The notes under the pieces are model-generated. The model was not told where the DNA came from. It worked only from the letters and a program-made list of their open reading frames with translations, and made no database searches. From NCBI GenBank assembly GCA_002389995.1, contig DGRR01000137.1, positions 1 through 17,110 of the forward strand: DNA of 17,110 bases, written 5' to 3'. This document shows, in pieces, positions 1 to 6,271 of the stretch. The first letter of the stretch is position 1. The number at the start of each line of letters is the position of its first letter. The stretch comes from Ruminococcus sp. UBA4383. Lineage in GTDB: Bacteria > Bacillota > Clostridia > Oscillospirales > Ruminococcaceae. The position numbers were made by a program, and so were the translations under genes.

Positions 1-74
1 ATGTATCATGCTCACCTTTCCGTGTACCGATTGCTCGTCTCGCTGCTGCTCAGGCTGCAATTGCTAACAAGTAA
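1..74 (+). CDS. ppdK: Pyruvate, phosphate dikinase, C-terminal end (partial)
   Basis: Only the last 23 codons are in the window, read in the frame that begins at base 3 and stops with TAA at 72-74. The visible peptide contains SCSPFRVPIARLAAAQAAI. I recognise this as the highly conserved C-terminal signature of pyruvate phosphate dikinase, the enzyme that interconverts pyruvate, ATP and phosphate with phosphoenolpyruvate, AMP and pyrophosphate. The Cys at bases 9-11 matches the catalytic cysteine of the PEP/pyruvate-binding domain in this family. Codon use (GCT, CGT, AAC, AAG) is that of a highly expressed gene. A strong terminator follows at once. The other two frames give unconvincing tails. 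The identification rests on a short but very characteristic segment. Confidence 0.92.
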   Translation, partial: VSCSPFRVPIARLAAAQAAIANK

Positions 75-115
75 TCAACTCGGCTCAGGCATCATGTATT
101 TATCTGAATAAAAAT

Positions 116-149
116 AAAGCCCTCGCAGTTTCGGCTGTGGGGGCTTTTT
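116..149 (+). terminator. Rho-independent terminator after ppdK, probably bidirectional
   Basis: A 13-bp stem (116-128 with 135-147, two G-T wobbles) closes the loop TTTCGG and is followed by a short T run. The minus strand also shows T-rich sequence after the stem. It may therefore also end the minus-strand gene at 171-425. Confidence 0.9.
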
Positions 150-170
150 AATAGTTATAGAAAATTGTGT

Positions 171-425
171 TTATGAGTTTTCATAATTACTGAATACTTC
201 TGAGACAGAATTGGTTCTTTTCTGGAGAATCCATTCGCCTGAACTTGTCAGACCGTAAAAATTGCCTGTCGATATATCCCATGCGATTGAACCCTGATAT
301 AAAATTATTCCCGCAATACCGTTAATATCAGGGATTTCTTCTGCGGTATCAACATCAATTTCCATGCGGACAACTGACAGACCTCTTTCATATCTTATAA
401 ATTCTTCACTTCTTATTGAAAGCAT
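171..425 (-). CDS. Small hypothetical protein (84 aa)
   Basis: I do not recognise the family. The product is a soluble 84-residue protein with no signal peptide or membrane segment and a net negative N-terminal half. The middle segment (residues about 42-66, including GSIAWDISTGNFYGL and SSGEW) resembles the short beta-strand units in phage head-fibre or tail proteins, but this is a weak impression. The start at 425 is supported by AGAAAGGAGT about 8 bases upstream. The gene lies alone, converging on the ppdK terminator, with its own candidate promoter near 483-512. It could be a small prophage remnant or a free-standing accessory gene; no neighbouring phage genes support the former. Confidence 0.7.
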   Translation of the reverse strand: MLSIRSEEFIRYERGLSVVRMEIDVDTAEEIPDINGIAGIILYQGSIAWDISTGNFYGLTSSGEWILQKRTNSVSEVFSNYENS

Positions 426-482
426 TTTTAACTCCTTTCTGCAATTGGTTGAAAGTATTTTTTGCAGGAGAATTTTCCTTGC

Positions 483-512
483 ATAATAGGTTTAAAACAG
501 GGATTTTTTCAA
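483..512 (-). promoter_or_regulatory. Candidate sigma-A promoter for the 84-aa protein gene
   Basis: Read on the minus strand, TTGAAA (507-512) and TATTAT (483-488) are 18 bases apart. They lie about 60 bases upstream of the start codon at 425. The match is good but the region is AT-rich, so chance is possible. Confidence 0.45.
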
Positions 513-591
513 TGCAGAAGCGTTGATTATTTTTTGAATTTATAAAATTTTATTCTTTTAACTTTTTTCAGATGAGTAAATTCTTTAAAAT

Positions 592-619
592 AAAAAGACG
601 GTCTTTTGACCGCCTTTTT
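592..619 (-). terminator. Rho-independent terminator of the dockerin gene at 628-1644
   Basis: The stem AAAAAGGCGGTC / GACCGTCTTTTT (minus-strand sense, one mismatch on the plus strand that becomes G-T on the minus strand) closes a four-base loop. A T run follows. It lies 9 bases past the stop codon of the minus-strand gene. Confidence 0.87.
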
Positions 620-627
620 GTTATTTA

Positions 628-1644
628 TTAAAAAGTTAATGGAAGTGAATCAACTGTACCTGAAAGATAGGACTCAATTGCAGCGGCATCATTAACTGTT
701 ATACCGTCGCCAGTGTTGTAAACATCTGCATTGACTTTCTGCTCATCTGTGAGGTCATACTTCTGTGAGTTTGCAACATACTGCATAATTCTTACTGAAT
801 CTGAGATAGTTACCTTGCCGTCGAGGTTTACATCACCGAAAAGCACTGAATCGTCATTAATTTTTATATCGTGGAGCTTTATTTCTGCGTTTTCAGGTTC
901 TTCAACAGATACACAGAATATACCGTAGTATTCCTCACCGCCGATTGATGCTTTTATATTTATGGGATAAACACCAAATTCTGAATTTACAAACTGATGT
1001 GTGTCGATTGTTACGAACTCAGGGAGGTTATTCATGTTGCATACGAAATGATCATCAATGAAAATCTGTCCGCCTGTAAGGTCAAGGCTTTCGCCATATG
1101 CATAGAATTTCTTGTCGGGAACTTTTATGTCAAGTGTGAAATTTTCTTTCTCCTGTTCAATCATAGGAGTTCCGTATACAAATTCGTATGCATCTTCACC
1201 GATTTTCACATCTTCAATCTCAATATCTGAGCCTTCGCTCTCCTCAACGCATACGCAGAACATACCATAATATTCTTTGCCATTGAGAGCTACTCTTACA
1301 TGTATAGGATAAACACCCGGAATACTGCTGCTGATGAACTGATGTGTATCTACTTCAACTTCTGCACCTTCTATGTAGCAACCCTCTGTGTAATCCATGT
1401 AGCAAAGGAAAACATCATCAAGGTAAATTTTTCCGCCTGAAAGGTCAAGTTCTTCGCCCTCTTTGTAGTATTTCTTTTCGGGAAGTTCAAGGCGGATACC
1501 TTCATAATCTCTTTCTGCGAGTTCCTTCATGATAAGGGGTGTTCCGCATACGAAATCATCTGATGCTGATGCGCTGATAACGGGTGCTGCGCTCATGCAA
1601 GCGGCAATAGCGAGTGTAAGTGCTGACATAACAATTTTTTTCAT
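628..1644 (-). CDS. Secreted protein with two Ig-like repeats and a C-terminal type I dockerin
   Basis: The 338-residue product starts with a signal peptide (residues 1 to about 27: KK, hydrophobic core, ASA). Two related repeats follow, about 31-134 and 154-247. Each begins with GTP and a hydrophobic residue, carries KKxY..GE.LDL(S/T)GG and ends in YYG(M/I)FCV, resembling bacterial Ig-like group 3/4 domains. Residues 269-328 form a type I dockerin: the first calcium loop is DVNLDGKVTISD and the second is the divergent DVYNTGDGITVNDA. Dockerins bind cohesins on scaffoldin proteins, so the product probably sits in a surface complex. No catalytic domain is visible, and the Ig-like part may be structural or carbohydrate-associated. 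The start at 1644 has AAAGGAGT 10 bases upstream. It is probably a single-gene transcript ended at 592-619. Confidence 0.9.
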   Translation of the reverse strand: MKKIVMSALTLAIAACMSAAPVISASASDDFVCGTPLIMKELAERDYEGIRLELPEKKYYKEGEELDLSGGKIYLDDVFLCYMDYTEGCYIEGAEVEVDTHQFISSSIPGVYPIHVRVALNGKEYYGMFCVCVEESEGSDIEIEDVKIGEDAYEFVYGTPMIEQEKENFTLDIKVPDKKFYAYGESLDLTGGQIFIDDHFVCNMNNLPEFVTIDTHQFVNSEFGVYPINIKASIGGEEYYGIFCVSVEEPENAEIKLHDIKINDDSVLFGDVNLDGKVTISDSVRIMQYVANSQKYDLTDEQKVNADVYNTGDGITVNDAAAIESYLSGTVDSLPLTF

Positions 1645-2036
1645 TTTAAATTACTCCTTTTTAATAAATAACATTTTTTTCGGTTTTTGGCACATTAATG
1701 ATTTTATGCCTTTTTTCAATTGTGATTGGGTTTACAGGCGTATGAAACTGATTTTTTCACTTCCTTATTTTACTTTTTGTATTTGAACTGTGTTTCTCAC
1801 CGTTCTGTATATATATTCGTCAGGACAGGGATTAAAGGGACAGCAATTTTTAAAAAAACATTGATTTTTCTTTATTTTGGCAAATAGTACAATTTTTTGT
1901 AATGCAGTCAAATATTTATATGCTTTTTACAAATAAATTGCTTCATTTTTGTATAAAAATCCAAAACGTTTGTTTATTAACTATCTTGCTTTAACATAAG
2001 AGGGTTTACATACTGCTATTATTTTTATCAGATAAT
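1645..2036 (-). other. AT-rich intergenic leader between the two dockerin genes
   Basis: No convincing coding sequence is present on either strand. The stretch is very AT-rich. It holds a candidate minus-strand promoter at 1884-1911 and a TATATATATTCGTCAG motif (1808-1823) that resembles one in the leader of the upstream dockerin gene. I saw no clear rho-independent terminator for the gene ending at 2037. If the promoter is right, the mRNA leader is about 230 bases long. Confidence 0.5.
1884..1911 (-). promoter_or_regulatory. Candidate promoter for the 338-aa dockerin gene
   Basis: On the minus strand, TTGACT (1906-1911) and TACTAT (1884-1889) are separated by 16 bases. The -35 box is a good match and the -10 box only moderate. 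It lies about 240 bases upstream of the start codon. Confidence 0.35.
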
Positions 2037-3542
2037 TTATTCATTTTCTTTAATGTATTCCAGCGAAGTTTTCATCATATAATCCTCGACAAACAAATCA
2101 TTTTCGGAGAGTTTTACTATAAAGTTCTGTATATATTCATTGTCAAGCCATGCAAATTCTCCGCCGAATCTTCCGAGTTCAAAGTATTCATCACCATACA
2201 AAAGATATAAATAACGCTCTCCGTAATCTGCCCAGCCCCCTGTCTCTCTTTTCATTTCACATTCTTTAAAACTCTCAGCATTTTCAGCGATATATTTTAT
2301 ATCGTTGACTAAACCGTCATTTTTTTCATCAAGATATTTCTGATGACCGTTTTTGATTATTTCGTCTGCCTTTTTGATTAACTCATCGTCTTTATCCTCG
2401 CCTGTATATTTGCCGAAATCTTCTGTATATTCATTTCCGTTCATATCAATTACATTTACCGAAAGATTTGTATACCAGCCGTAAGTATAATCAATGTATG
2501 TATCATAATTCACCGATACAAGAACGGGTACGGAATTATTTCTCACAAAATCCGAGAGAGATCTTTTCAACATACAAAAGTCGAAAACGTCTATTATATC
2601 ATCATTGTTGAAATCTGATGCCTCCGCTGAGATTTCAACATCAGGCTTGTTTAAAAGCCATTCCTGCAAAGTTACTGCATCAGCAATATTGAAATTTCCG
2701 TCATTATTCACATCACCGATAAGCACATCATCAATATAATTCCGATAACTGAATATCCCATTATTTACAGTAAGCCTGTATGTTTCCCCGTCTGCGGTTA
2801 CATTCACATCACCGTCAGACAGAGCCTTTATTTTGTAGAGGTTCTGTATATCATCATGTTCAATTGCACTCGATACCCACTCACAGCCGTCATATACGGC
2901 GATTTTTTCATATGATACTTTAACCATGTCCGTAATATCTTCTTCATAGCCTGAATTTACGCAGAAATAAGATGTAACATCATTTTCAGAATACACATTT
3001 GTTATGTAATTTTCACTTCTGATAAAGCCGTTCACATAGGAAAAATACCTCTTGTCAGGAAAATCAGTCAGATTCTTGTTTTCATAATTATAAGTCTCAT
3101 AAAATCCTGATTTTCCGTCATAATCTACTTTTATTTCACCGTTTTCAACTTCCACTATGTAGTTATAGATTTCGGGATAAGTCACCGTAATTTCGGGTAC
3201 ACCGTCAACAGGTTCTTCAAGCCAGACATATAACTCTTCTTTTCCCTCGATACTTACAACATATCTTCCGTCATTTTCGGGCGTGAATATAAATCCGTAA
3301 GTTTCACGCTTAACATCTGATTCAGCGTCAGAACTAACTGTAAAGCTTGTTTTTTCCGCATATATATCCCTGTCAAGAAAATATACCGAATCTCCGTCAA
3401 CTCTGTACATATCATAGTATGCATTTCTGAAAGATTCATATTCAAATTCTGTCTGCGGATAGATGCTCTGTTCTGCGTATGCTGTAAAATTTGCACATGG
3501 GATTAATGCAAGACCTGCAATTAAAGATATTAATTTTTTCAT
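2037..3542 (-). CDS. Secreted protein with an internal type I dockerin
   Basis: The 501-residue product has a signal peptide (residues 1 to about 23, ending AYA). An acidic, Tyr- and Asn-rich region of unrecognised fold follows (about 25-270). A type I dockerin lies at about 276-330, with calcium loops DVNNDGNFNIAD and DFNNDDIIDVFD. A further unrecognised domain of about 170 residues (332-501) completes it. Both dockerin loops keep the expected Asp/Asn ligands, so cohesin binding is likely. The internal position of the dockerin is less usual than a C-terminal one. No glycoside hydrolase, esterase or protease motif was recognised. The start at 3542 is supported by AAGGAGTA 9 bases upstream. 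The gene has its own promoter (3705-3733) and a leader containing a long hairpin. It has the same strand and type of product as the gene at 628-1644, but the two are separated by 392 bases. Confidence 0.88.
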   Translation of the reverse strand: MKKLISLIAGLALIPCANFTAYAEQSIYPQTEFEYESFRNAYYDMYRVDGDSVYFLDRDIYAEKTSFTVSSDAESDVKRETYGFIFTPENDGRYVVSIEGKEELYVWLEEPVDGVPEITVTYPEIYNYIVEVENGEIKVDYDGKSGFYETYNYENKNLTDFPDKRYFSYVNGFIRSENYITNVYSENDVTSYFCVNSGYEEDITDMVKVSYEKIAVYDGCEWVSSAIEHDDIQNLYKIKALSDGDVNVTADGETYRLTVNNGIFSYRNYIDDVLIGDVNNDGNFNIADAVTLQEWLLNKPDVEISAEASDFNNDDIIDVFDFCMLKRSLSDFVRNNSVPVLVSVNYDTYIDYTYGWYTNLSVNVIDMNGNEYTEDFGKYTGEDKDDELIKKADEIIKNGHQKYLDEKNDGLVNDIKYIAENAESFKECEMKRETGGWADYGERYLYLLYGDEYFELGRFGGEFAWLDNEYIQNFIVKLSENDLFVEDYMMKTSLEYIKENE

Positions 3543-3567
3543 AAATAATACTCCTTATTTAAATTTT

Positions 3568-3606
3568 AATGCGGAATTAAAAAGTGCAGATTTCTAATTC
3601 CGCATT
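3568..3606 (-). repeat. Perfect 12-bp inverted repeat in the leader of the 501-aa dockerin gene
   Basis: AATGCGGAATTA (3568-3579) and TAATTCCGCATT (3595-3606) are exact reverse complements around a 15-base spacer. The element is about 25 bases upstream of the start codon and just before the ribosome binding site. It has no T run, so it is probably a leader hairpin or protein-binding site rather than a terminator. Confidence 0.75.
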
Positions 3607-3704
3607 TGTAAATGATTTGTCCCCTATATATAAATGTCAGAAAAATGCCCAGTTTTTATTTTTTTCTGAAAATTTTCGGAAACTTTGTATGTATGCACAA
3701 TTCT

Positions 3705-3733
3705 ATTATAACATATTTATATAATTATTACAA
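3705..3733 (-). promoter_or_regulatory. Sigma-A type promoter for the 501-aa dockerin gene
   Basis: On the minus strand, TTGTAA (3728-3733) and a perfect TATAAT (3705-3710) are separated by 17 bases. It sits immediately behind the terminator of the upstream spoVAC gene. It would give a leader of about 155 bases. Confidence 0.65.
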
Positions 3734-3734
3734 T

Positions 3735-3767
3735 AAAAAACGGCTCTGTATTTCAGAACCGTTTTTT
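3735..3767 (-). terminator. Rho-independent terminator after spoVAC
   Basis: A 14-bp stem (3735-3748 with 3754-3767) is complete on the minus strand with one G-T wobble and closes a five-base loop. The A/T ends supply the T run. It begins 3 bases past the spoVAC stop codon, so spoVAC is the last gene of its transcript. Confidence 0.87.
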
Positions 3768-3769
3768 AA

Positions 3770-4207
3770 TTATTTCATGAAATAGTATATCATTCCGTAT
3801 ATTACTGATGCTGTACAGCCGTAAAGTATTACAGGCCCTGCAATCGTGAATATTTTCGTGCCTACCCCCATGACAAGCCCCTCAGATTTCGCCTCTATCG
3901 CAGATGAACTTATAGCGTTTGAAAATCCCGTTATGGGAACGAGAGTTCCTGCTCCTGCGTGTTTTGCGATTTTCTGATATAATCCTGTACCTGTCAGGAC
4001 AGAACTTGCCCCGACAAGTATTATTGATGTCCATGCGCCTGCGTCCGTTCTGTCAAATCCCATGCGCTCAAAAACTGAAAGTATTATCTGACCTATGACA
4101 CATATAAGTCCGCCCACTGCAAATGCTGTACTTACATTGACTTTTGAATTTGATTTTGGTGAGGCTTGCTTTGTCATTTCACTGTATATCTGCGGTGTTA
4201 TTTTCAT
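3770..4207 (-). CDS. spoVAC: Stage V sporulation protein AC (SpoVAC)
   Basis: The 145-residue membrane protein carries the SpoVAC hallmarks: AFAVGGLICVIGQ near the start, LTGTGLYQKIAKHAGAGT, VPITGFSNAISSSAIEAKSEG and a final hydrophobic segment after GVGTKIFTIAGPV. About four membrane segments are visible. SpoVAC belongs to the SpoVA channel of the spore inner membrane, which moves dipicolinic acid into the forespore and out during germination. The usual neighbours spoVAD and spoVAE are absent, since a terminator follows directly. I chose the ATG at 4207, which has GGAG 8 bases upstream. The GTG at 4213 would add two residues but leaves only about 2 bases of spacing. The gene lies 89 bases behind an XRE regulator on the same strand and is probably cotranscribed with it. 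It may serve germination, general membrane stress, or be a relic. Confidence 0.9.
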   Translation of the reverse strand: MKITPQIYSEMTKQASPKSNSKVNVSTAFAVGGLICVIGQIILSVFERMGFDRTDAGAWTSIILVGASSVLTGTGLYQKIAKHAGAGTLVPITGFSNAISSSAIEAKSEGLVMGVGTKIFTIAGPVILYGCTASVIYGMIYYFMK

Positions 4208-4242
4208 TTTCACATCTCCTTTTTGGTATTATGTGAAAAAGT

Positions 4243-4257
4243 AAGAATAATATTCTT
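4243..4257. repeat. 15-base palindrome upstream of spoVAC
   Basis: AAGAATA and TATTCTT flank a single A, giving a perfect 7-bp dyad about 36 bases upstream of the spoVAC start. It could be an operator or a weak hairpin between the regulator gene and spoVAC. It is short and AT-rich, so chance is possible. Confidence 0.4.
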
Positions 4258-4296
4258 GGAATCCGTTTTTATAACCTCATATTTTCTGTGATATAA

Positions 4297-4620
4297 TCAT
4301 TTCAGGAGCATATGAATACGTTCAAGAATACGTCCTTTGTCCATAAGTTCAAGCTTTCTGAAATTTTTTATAAGCGCAGTTTCAATATCAGAAAGCGACG
4401 ACTTTGTAAGACCTCGTTTGTCATCGGTTATACCTGCAATATAATCGAGCGAAACATTATAAAGGCGTGCAATATTTATGGCTATATTCAGCGGAATTTC
4501 ACTCTCTCCACATTCATATCTCCTGTACTGTGTAAGATGCAGATATAATTTTTCTGCAACCTGTTTCTGTGTCATATCTGCATCTTCACGCAAATCACGC
4601 ACCCTTTGGTAATTGTGCAT
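4297..4620 (-). CDS. XRE-family helix-turn-helix regulator (107 aa)
   Basis: Residues about 4-62 form a Cro/C1-type DNA-binding domain: RVRDLREDADMTQKQVAEKL, then the YRRYECGESEIPLNIAINIARLYNVSLDYIAG pattern typical of the family. The C-terminal 45 residues are helical and basic (ending in ERIHMLLK), resembling the tail of many small clostridial XRE regulators that ends in a short dimerisation helix. The start at 4620 is set by GGAGGTGA 7 bases upstream; an in-frame ATG further out (4668) has no such site. The gene faces a lipoprotein gene across a 132-base divergent region and leads into spoVAC. By analogy it may repress its own transcript and the lipoprotein gene. The signal it responds to cannot be told from sequence. 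Confidence 0.88.
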   Translation of the reverse strand: MHNYQRVRDLREDADMTQKQVAEKLYLHLTQYRRYECGESEIPLNIAINIARLYNVSLDYIAGITDDKRGLTKSSLSDIETALIKNFRKLELMDKGRILERIHMLLK

Positions 4621-4675
4621 AAAATCACCTCCGAAACTTTTCTGTTTCAATTTTAACATACAGCACAATTATGTA

Positions 4676-4705
4676 TTGACGTGATTCGTATATTTGTGTT
4701 ATAAT
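4676..4705 (+). promoter_or_regulatory. Sigma-A type promoter for the lipoprotein gene
   Basis: TTGACG (4676-4681) and a perfect TATAAT (4700-4705) are 18 bases apart. The predicted start of transcription lies about 40 bases ahead of the start codon at 4753. The promoter lies within the divergent space shared with the XRE gene. Confidence 0.75.
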
Positions 4706-4714
4706 ATGAATAAT

Positions 4715-4732
4715 AAACACTATTATGTGTTT
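4715..4732. promoter_or_regulatory. Candidate operator in the XRE/lipoprotein divergent region
   Basis: AAACAC and GTGTTT flank TATTAT in a perfect 6-bp dyad just downstream of the TATAAT box. A partial copy of the half-site, ATTATGTATTG, occurs at about 4669-4678 next to the -35 box. This is a suitable place for autoregulation by the XRE protein. The assignment is inference. Confidence 0.4.
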
Positions 4733-4752
4733 TATATAAAGGAGGCTATTTT

Positions 4753-6231
4753 ATGAAAAAATTAATCATCTCATTGACGGCTGTTTTATTCACTGTCCTT
4801 TCGCTTGTTTCATGTGGTGGAAAAGATGTTGAAATTGTCATTCCGTCAGGCATGGCATCTCTCATGGATTTGAGTGACTATTCAATTTCAGATGAAAAAG
4901 GCTACAAAAGCATGACGAAAAATGATGACGGAAGTGTAACGTATGTTCTGTCTGCATCTCAGCATAAGGAACTTATGAAAGAAGTTGACAAAAAAGCAGA
5001 AGAATTTTATGGAGATATTCTCGATTCAGAGGAGTATCCGAATATCACTGATGTAAAGACAAATTCAGACTATTCCGAAATCACAATAACGACAAAATCA
5101 ACAGAACTTGACTTTCAGGAAAATCTTTTAAACATAGCGATATTTATGCACTCAGGAATTTATTCAATGTTTGAGGGAAATCCCGACAAAGACATAAAAG
5201 TTGAATTTATAAATGCAGACAGCGGAGATGTTATTTATTCAAAATCTTCAAAAGCAGATGAAGCTGACAAAACAGAAACTACTACTATAACAACAACTAC
5301 CACAACTACTGCAACTACCACAACTACCACAGCAACAACAACTATTGCAACCACACAAAAAAATAATTCAGCTGCCAATAGAACAGAATATGACGGATAT
5401 AATGAATCTGAAAATCAAAAAGTTCAGTATAAAAATTTATCTTTACAGATACCCAAATACTATTCAGAAGATAAAACAGATGATGACAGCATTCAATATG
5501 TTGTAAAAAATGGCTCATCAAATGTTGTTATTTTAAACATAAGTGCATCGGATTTTGATTTGGAGCTTACAGATGATTTTTTAAACGCCTTTTCATCTGG
5601 AATCAAAAAGAACATAGAAGAAGAGGGAAATTTCATAGGTGAGGTTCGTTCTGAAGTAGTAAAGGAGAACGGAAATACATATTGTATTTGGGCGACACAT
5701 ATTAAAAACGAAGATAATACATTGCTTGATTACGTTTTGGCATATTTGTTTGATGTTGAAAACAAAACTTCGTATAGGTTCATTTTTTATCAGTTAAGTG
5801 ATTACAAATATTCATATGTGAACGATTTATTAAAAATACTTTCAGATGCACAAATTTCCGCACCTGCAAAAGCAGAAACCCCGGTACAGGCACAATCGCA
5901 GACATCAGTAAAAATAACAGGTACAAGAACAGGGAAAGACTTGTCGGGTAATGATATACTTATTGTCGACTATGAATTTTACAATGGTACAAACGAAAAT
6001 CAGATGTTTGTAACTTATTTTGATGATAAAGCATATCAAAACGGTGTTGAATGTGATGATGTTGTTTTCAGCAGTGATTATGATGCAGACAATCTTCTCA
6101 AAGAAGTACAGCCCGGATATTCAATCACTGTAAGCAAGGCATATGTATTAACAGATTTTTCAACTGTCACAATATCAGTTAAAAAGCTTTTCAGTGGTGA
6201 AGAATATGTATCACAGACAGTAACATTTTAA
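4753..6231 (+). CDS. Lipoprotein with Thr-rich linker and DUF5067-like C-terminal domain
   Basis: The 492-residue product begins with a lipoprotein signal peptide; the lipobox LVSC places the lipidated cysteine at residue 21. An unrecognised N-terminal domain (about 24-165) is followed by a linker of almost pure Thr/Ala (174-201), a second unrecognised domain (about 210-372), and a C-terminal domain (about 384-492). That last domain matches the DUF5067 pattern, with GKDLSGNDILIVDYEFYNGT and a QPGYSITVSKAY turn, an Ig-like fold common in Firmicutes lipoproteins. The protein should be anchored outside the cell membrane, with the linker spanning part of the wall. The start has AAAGGAGG 7 bases upstream. 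It has its own promoter and a perfect terminator, so it is monocistronic. The function is unknown; the DUF5067 call is from pattern memory. Confidence 0.82.
   Translation: MKKLIISLTAVLFTVLSLVSCGGKDVEIVIPSGMASLMDLSDYSISDEKGYKSMTKNDDGSVTYVLSASQHKELMKEVDKKAEEFYGDILDSEEYPNITDVKTNSDYSEITITTKSTELDFQENLLNIAIFMHSGIYSMFEGNPDKDIKVEFINADSGDVIYSKSSKADEADKTETTTITTTTTTTATTTTTTATTTIATTQKNNSAANRTEYDGYNESENQKVQYKNLSLQIPKYYSEDKTDDDSIQYVVKNGSSNVVILNISASDFDLELTDDFLNAFSSGIKKNIEEEGNFIGEVRSEVVKENGNTYCIWATHIKNEDNTLLDYVLAYLFDVENKTSYRFIFYQLSDYKYSYVNDLLKILSDAQISAPAKAETPVQAQSQTSVKITGTRTGKDLSGNDILIVDYEFYNGTNENQMFVTYFDDKAYQNGVECDDVVFSSDYDADNLLKEVQPGYSITVSKAYVLTDFSTVTISVKKLFSGEEYVSQTVTF
5272..5355 (+). repeat. ACA/ACT-rich trinucleotide tract coding for a threonine linker
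   Basis: A run of ACA, ACT and ACC codons with a few GCA and ATT codons encodes about 28 residues of nearly pure Thr. Low-complexity trinucleotide tracts of this kind can change length by slippage without breaking the frame. Thr-rich linkers are typical of surface proteins in this group. Confidence 0.85.
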
Positions 6232-6235
6232 ACAA

Positions 6236-6266
6236 AAAACTCCGAACTTTTACAGTTCGGAGTTTT
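6236..6266. terminator. Bidirectional rho-independent terminator
   Basis: A perfect 13-bp stem (6236-6248 with 6254-6266) closes a five-base loop, with A and T runs at the two ends. It serves the converging lipoprotein gene (plus) and the fusion gene at 6272-8578 (minus). Confidence 0.95.
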
Positions 6267-6271
6267 ATTTA

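Noticed and set aside
1..111. An open frame from the ATG at base 1 giving a 36-residue peptide, and a Cys-rich tail in frame 2
   Set aside because: Frame 3 encodes the recognisable C-terminus of pyruvate phosphate dikinase, which explains the sequence; the other frames are shadows.
171..425. Prophage fragment around the 84-aa gene
   Set aside because: The resemblance to phage fibre proteins is slight and there is no integrase, attachment site or other phage gene nearby.
1980..2036. Terminator for the 501-aa dockerin gene
   Set aside because: Only a tiny TTATC/GATAA hairpin is visible; it is too weak to call.
4214..4235. CATAATA upstream of spoVAC as a forespore sigma-G -10 box
   Set aside because: It fits the -10 pattern, but no matching -35 element is found at 16-18 bases, and it lies almost on the ribosome binding site.
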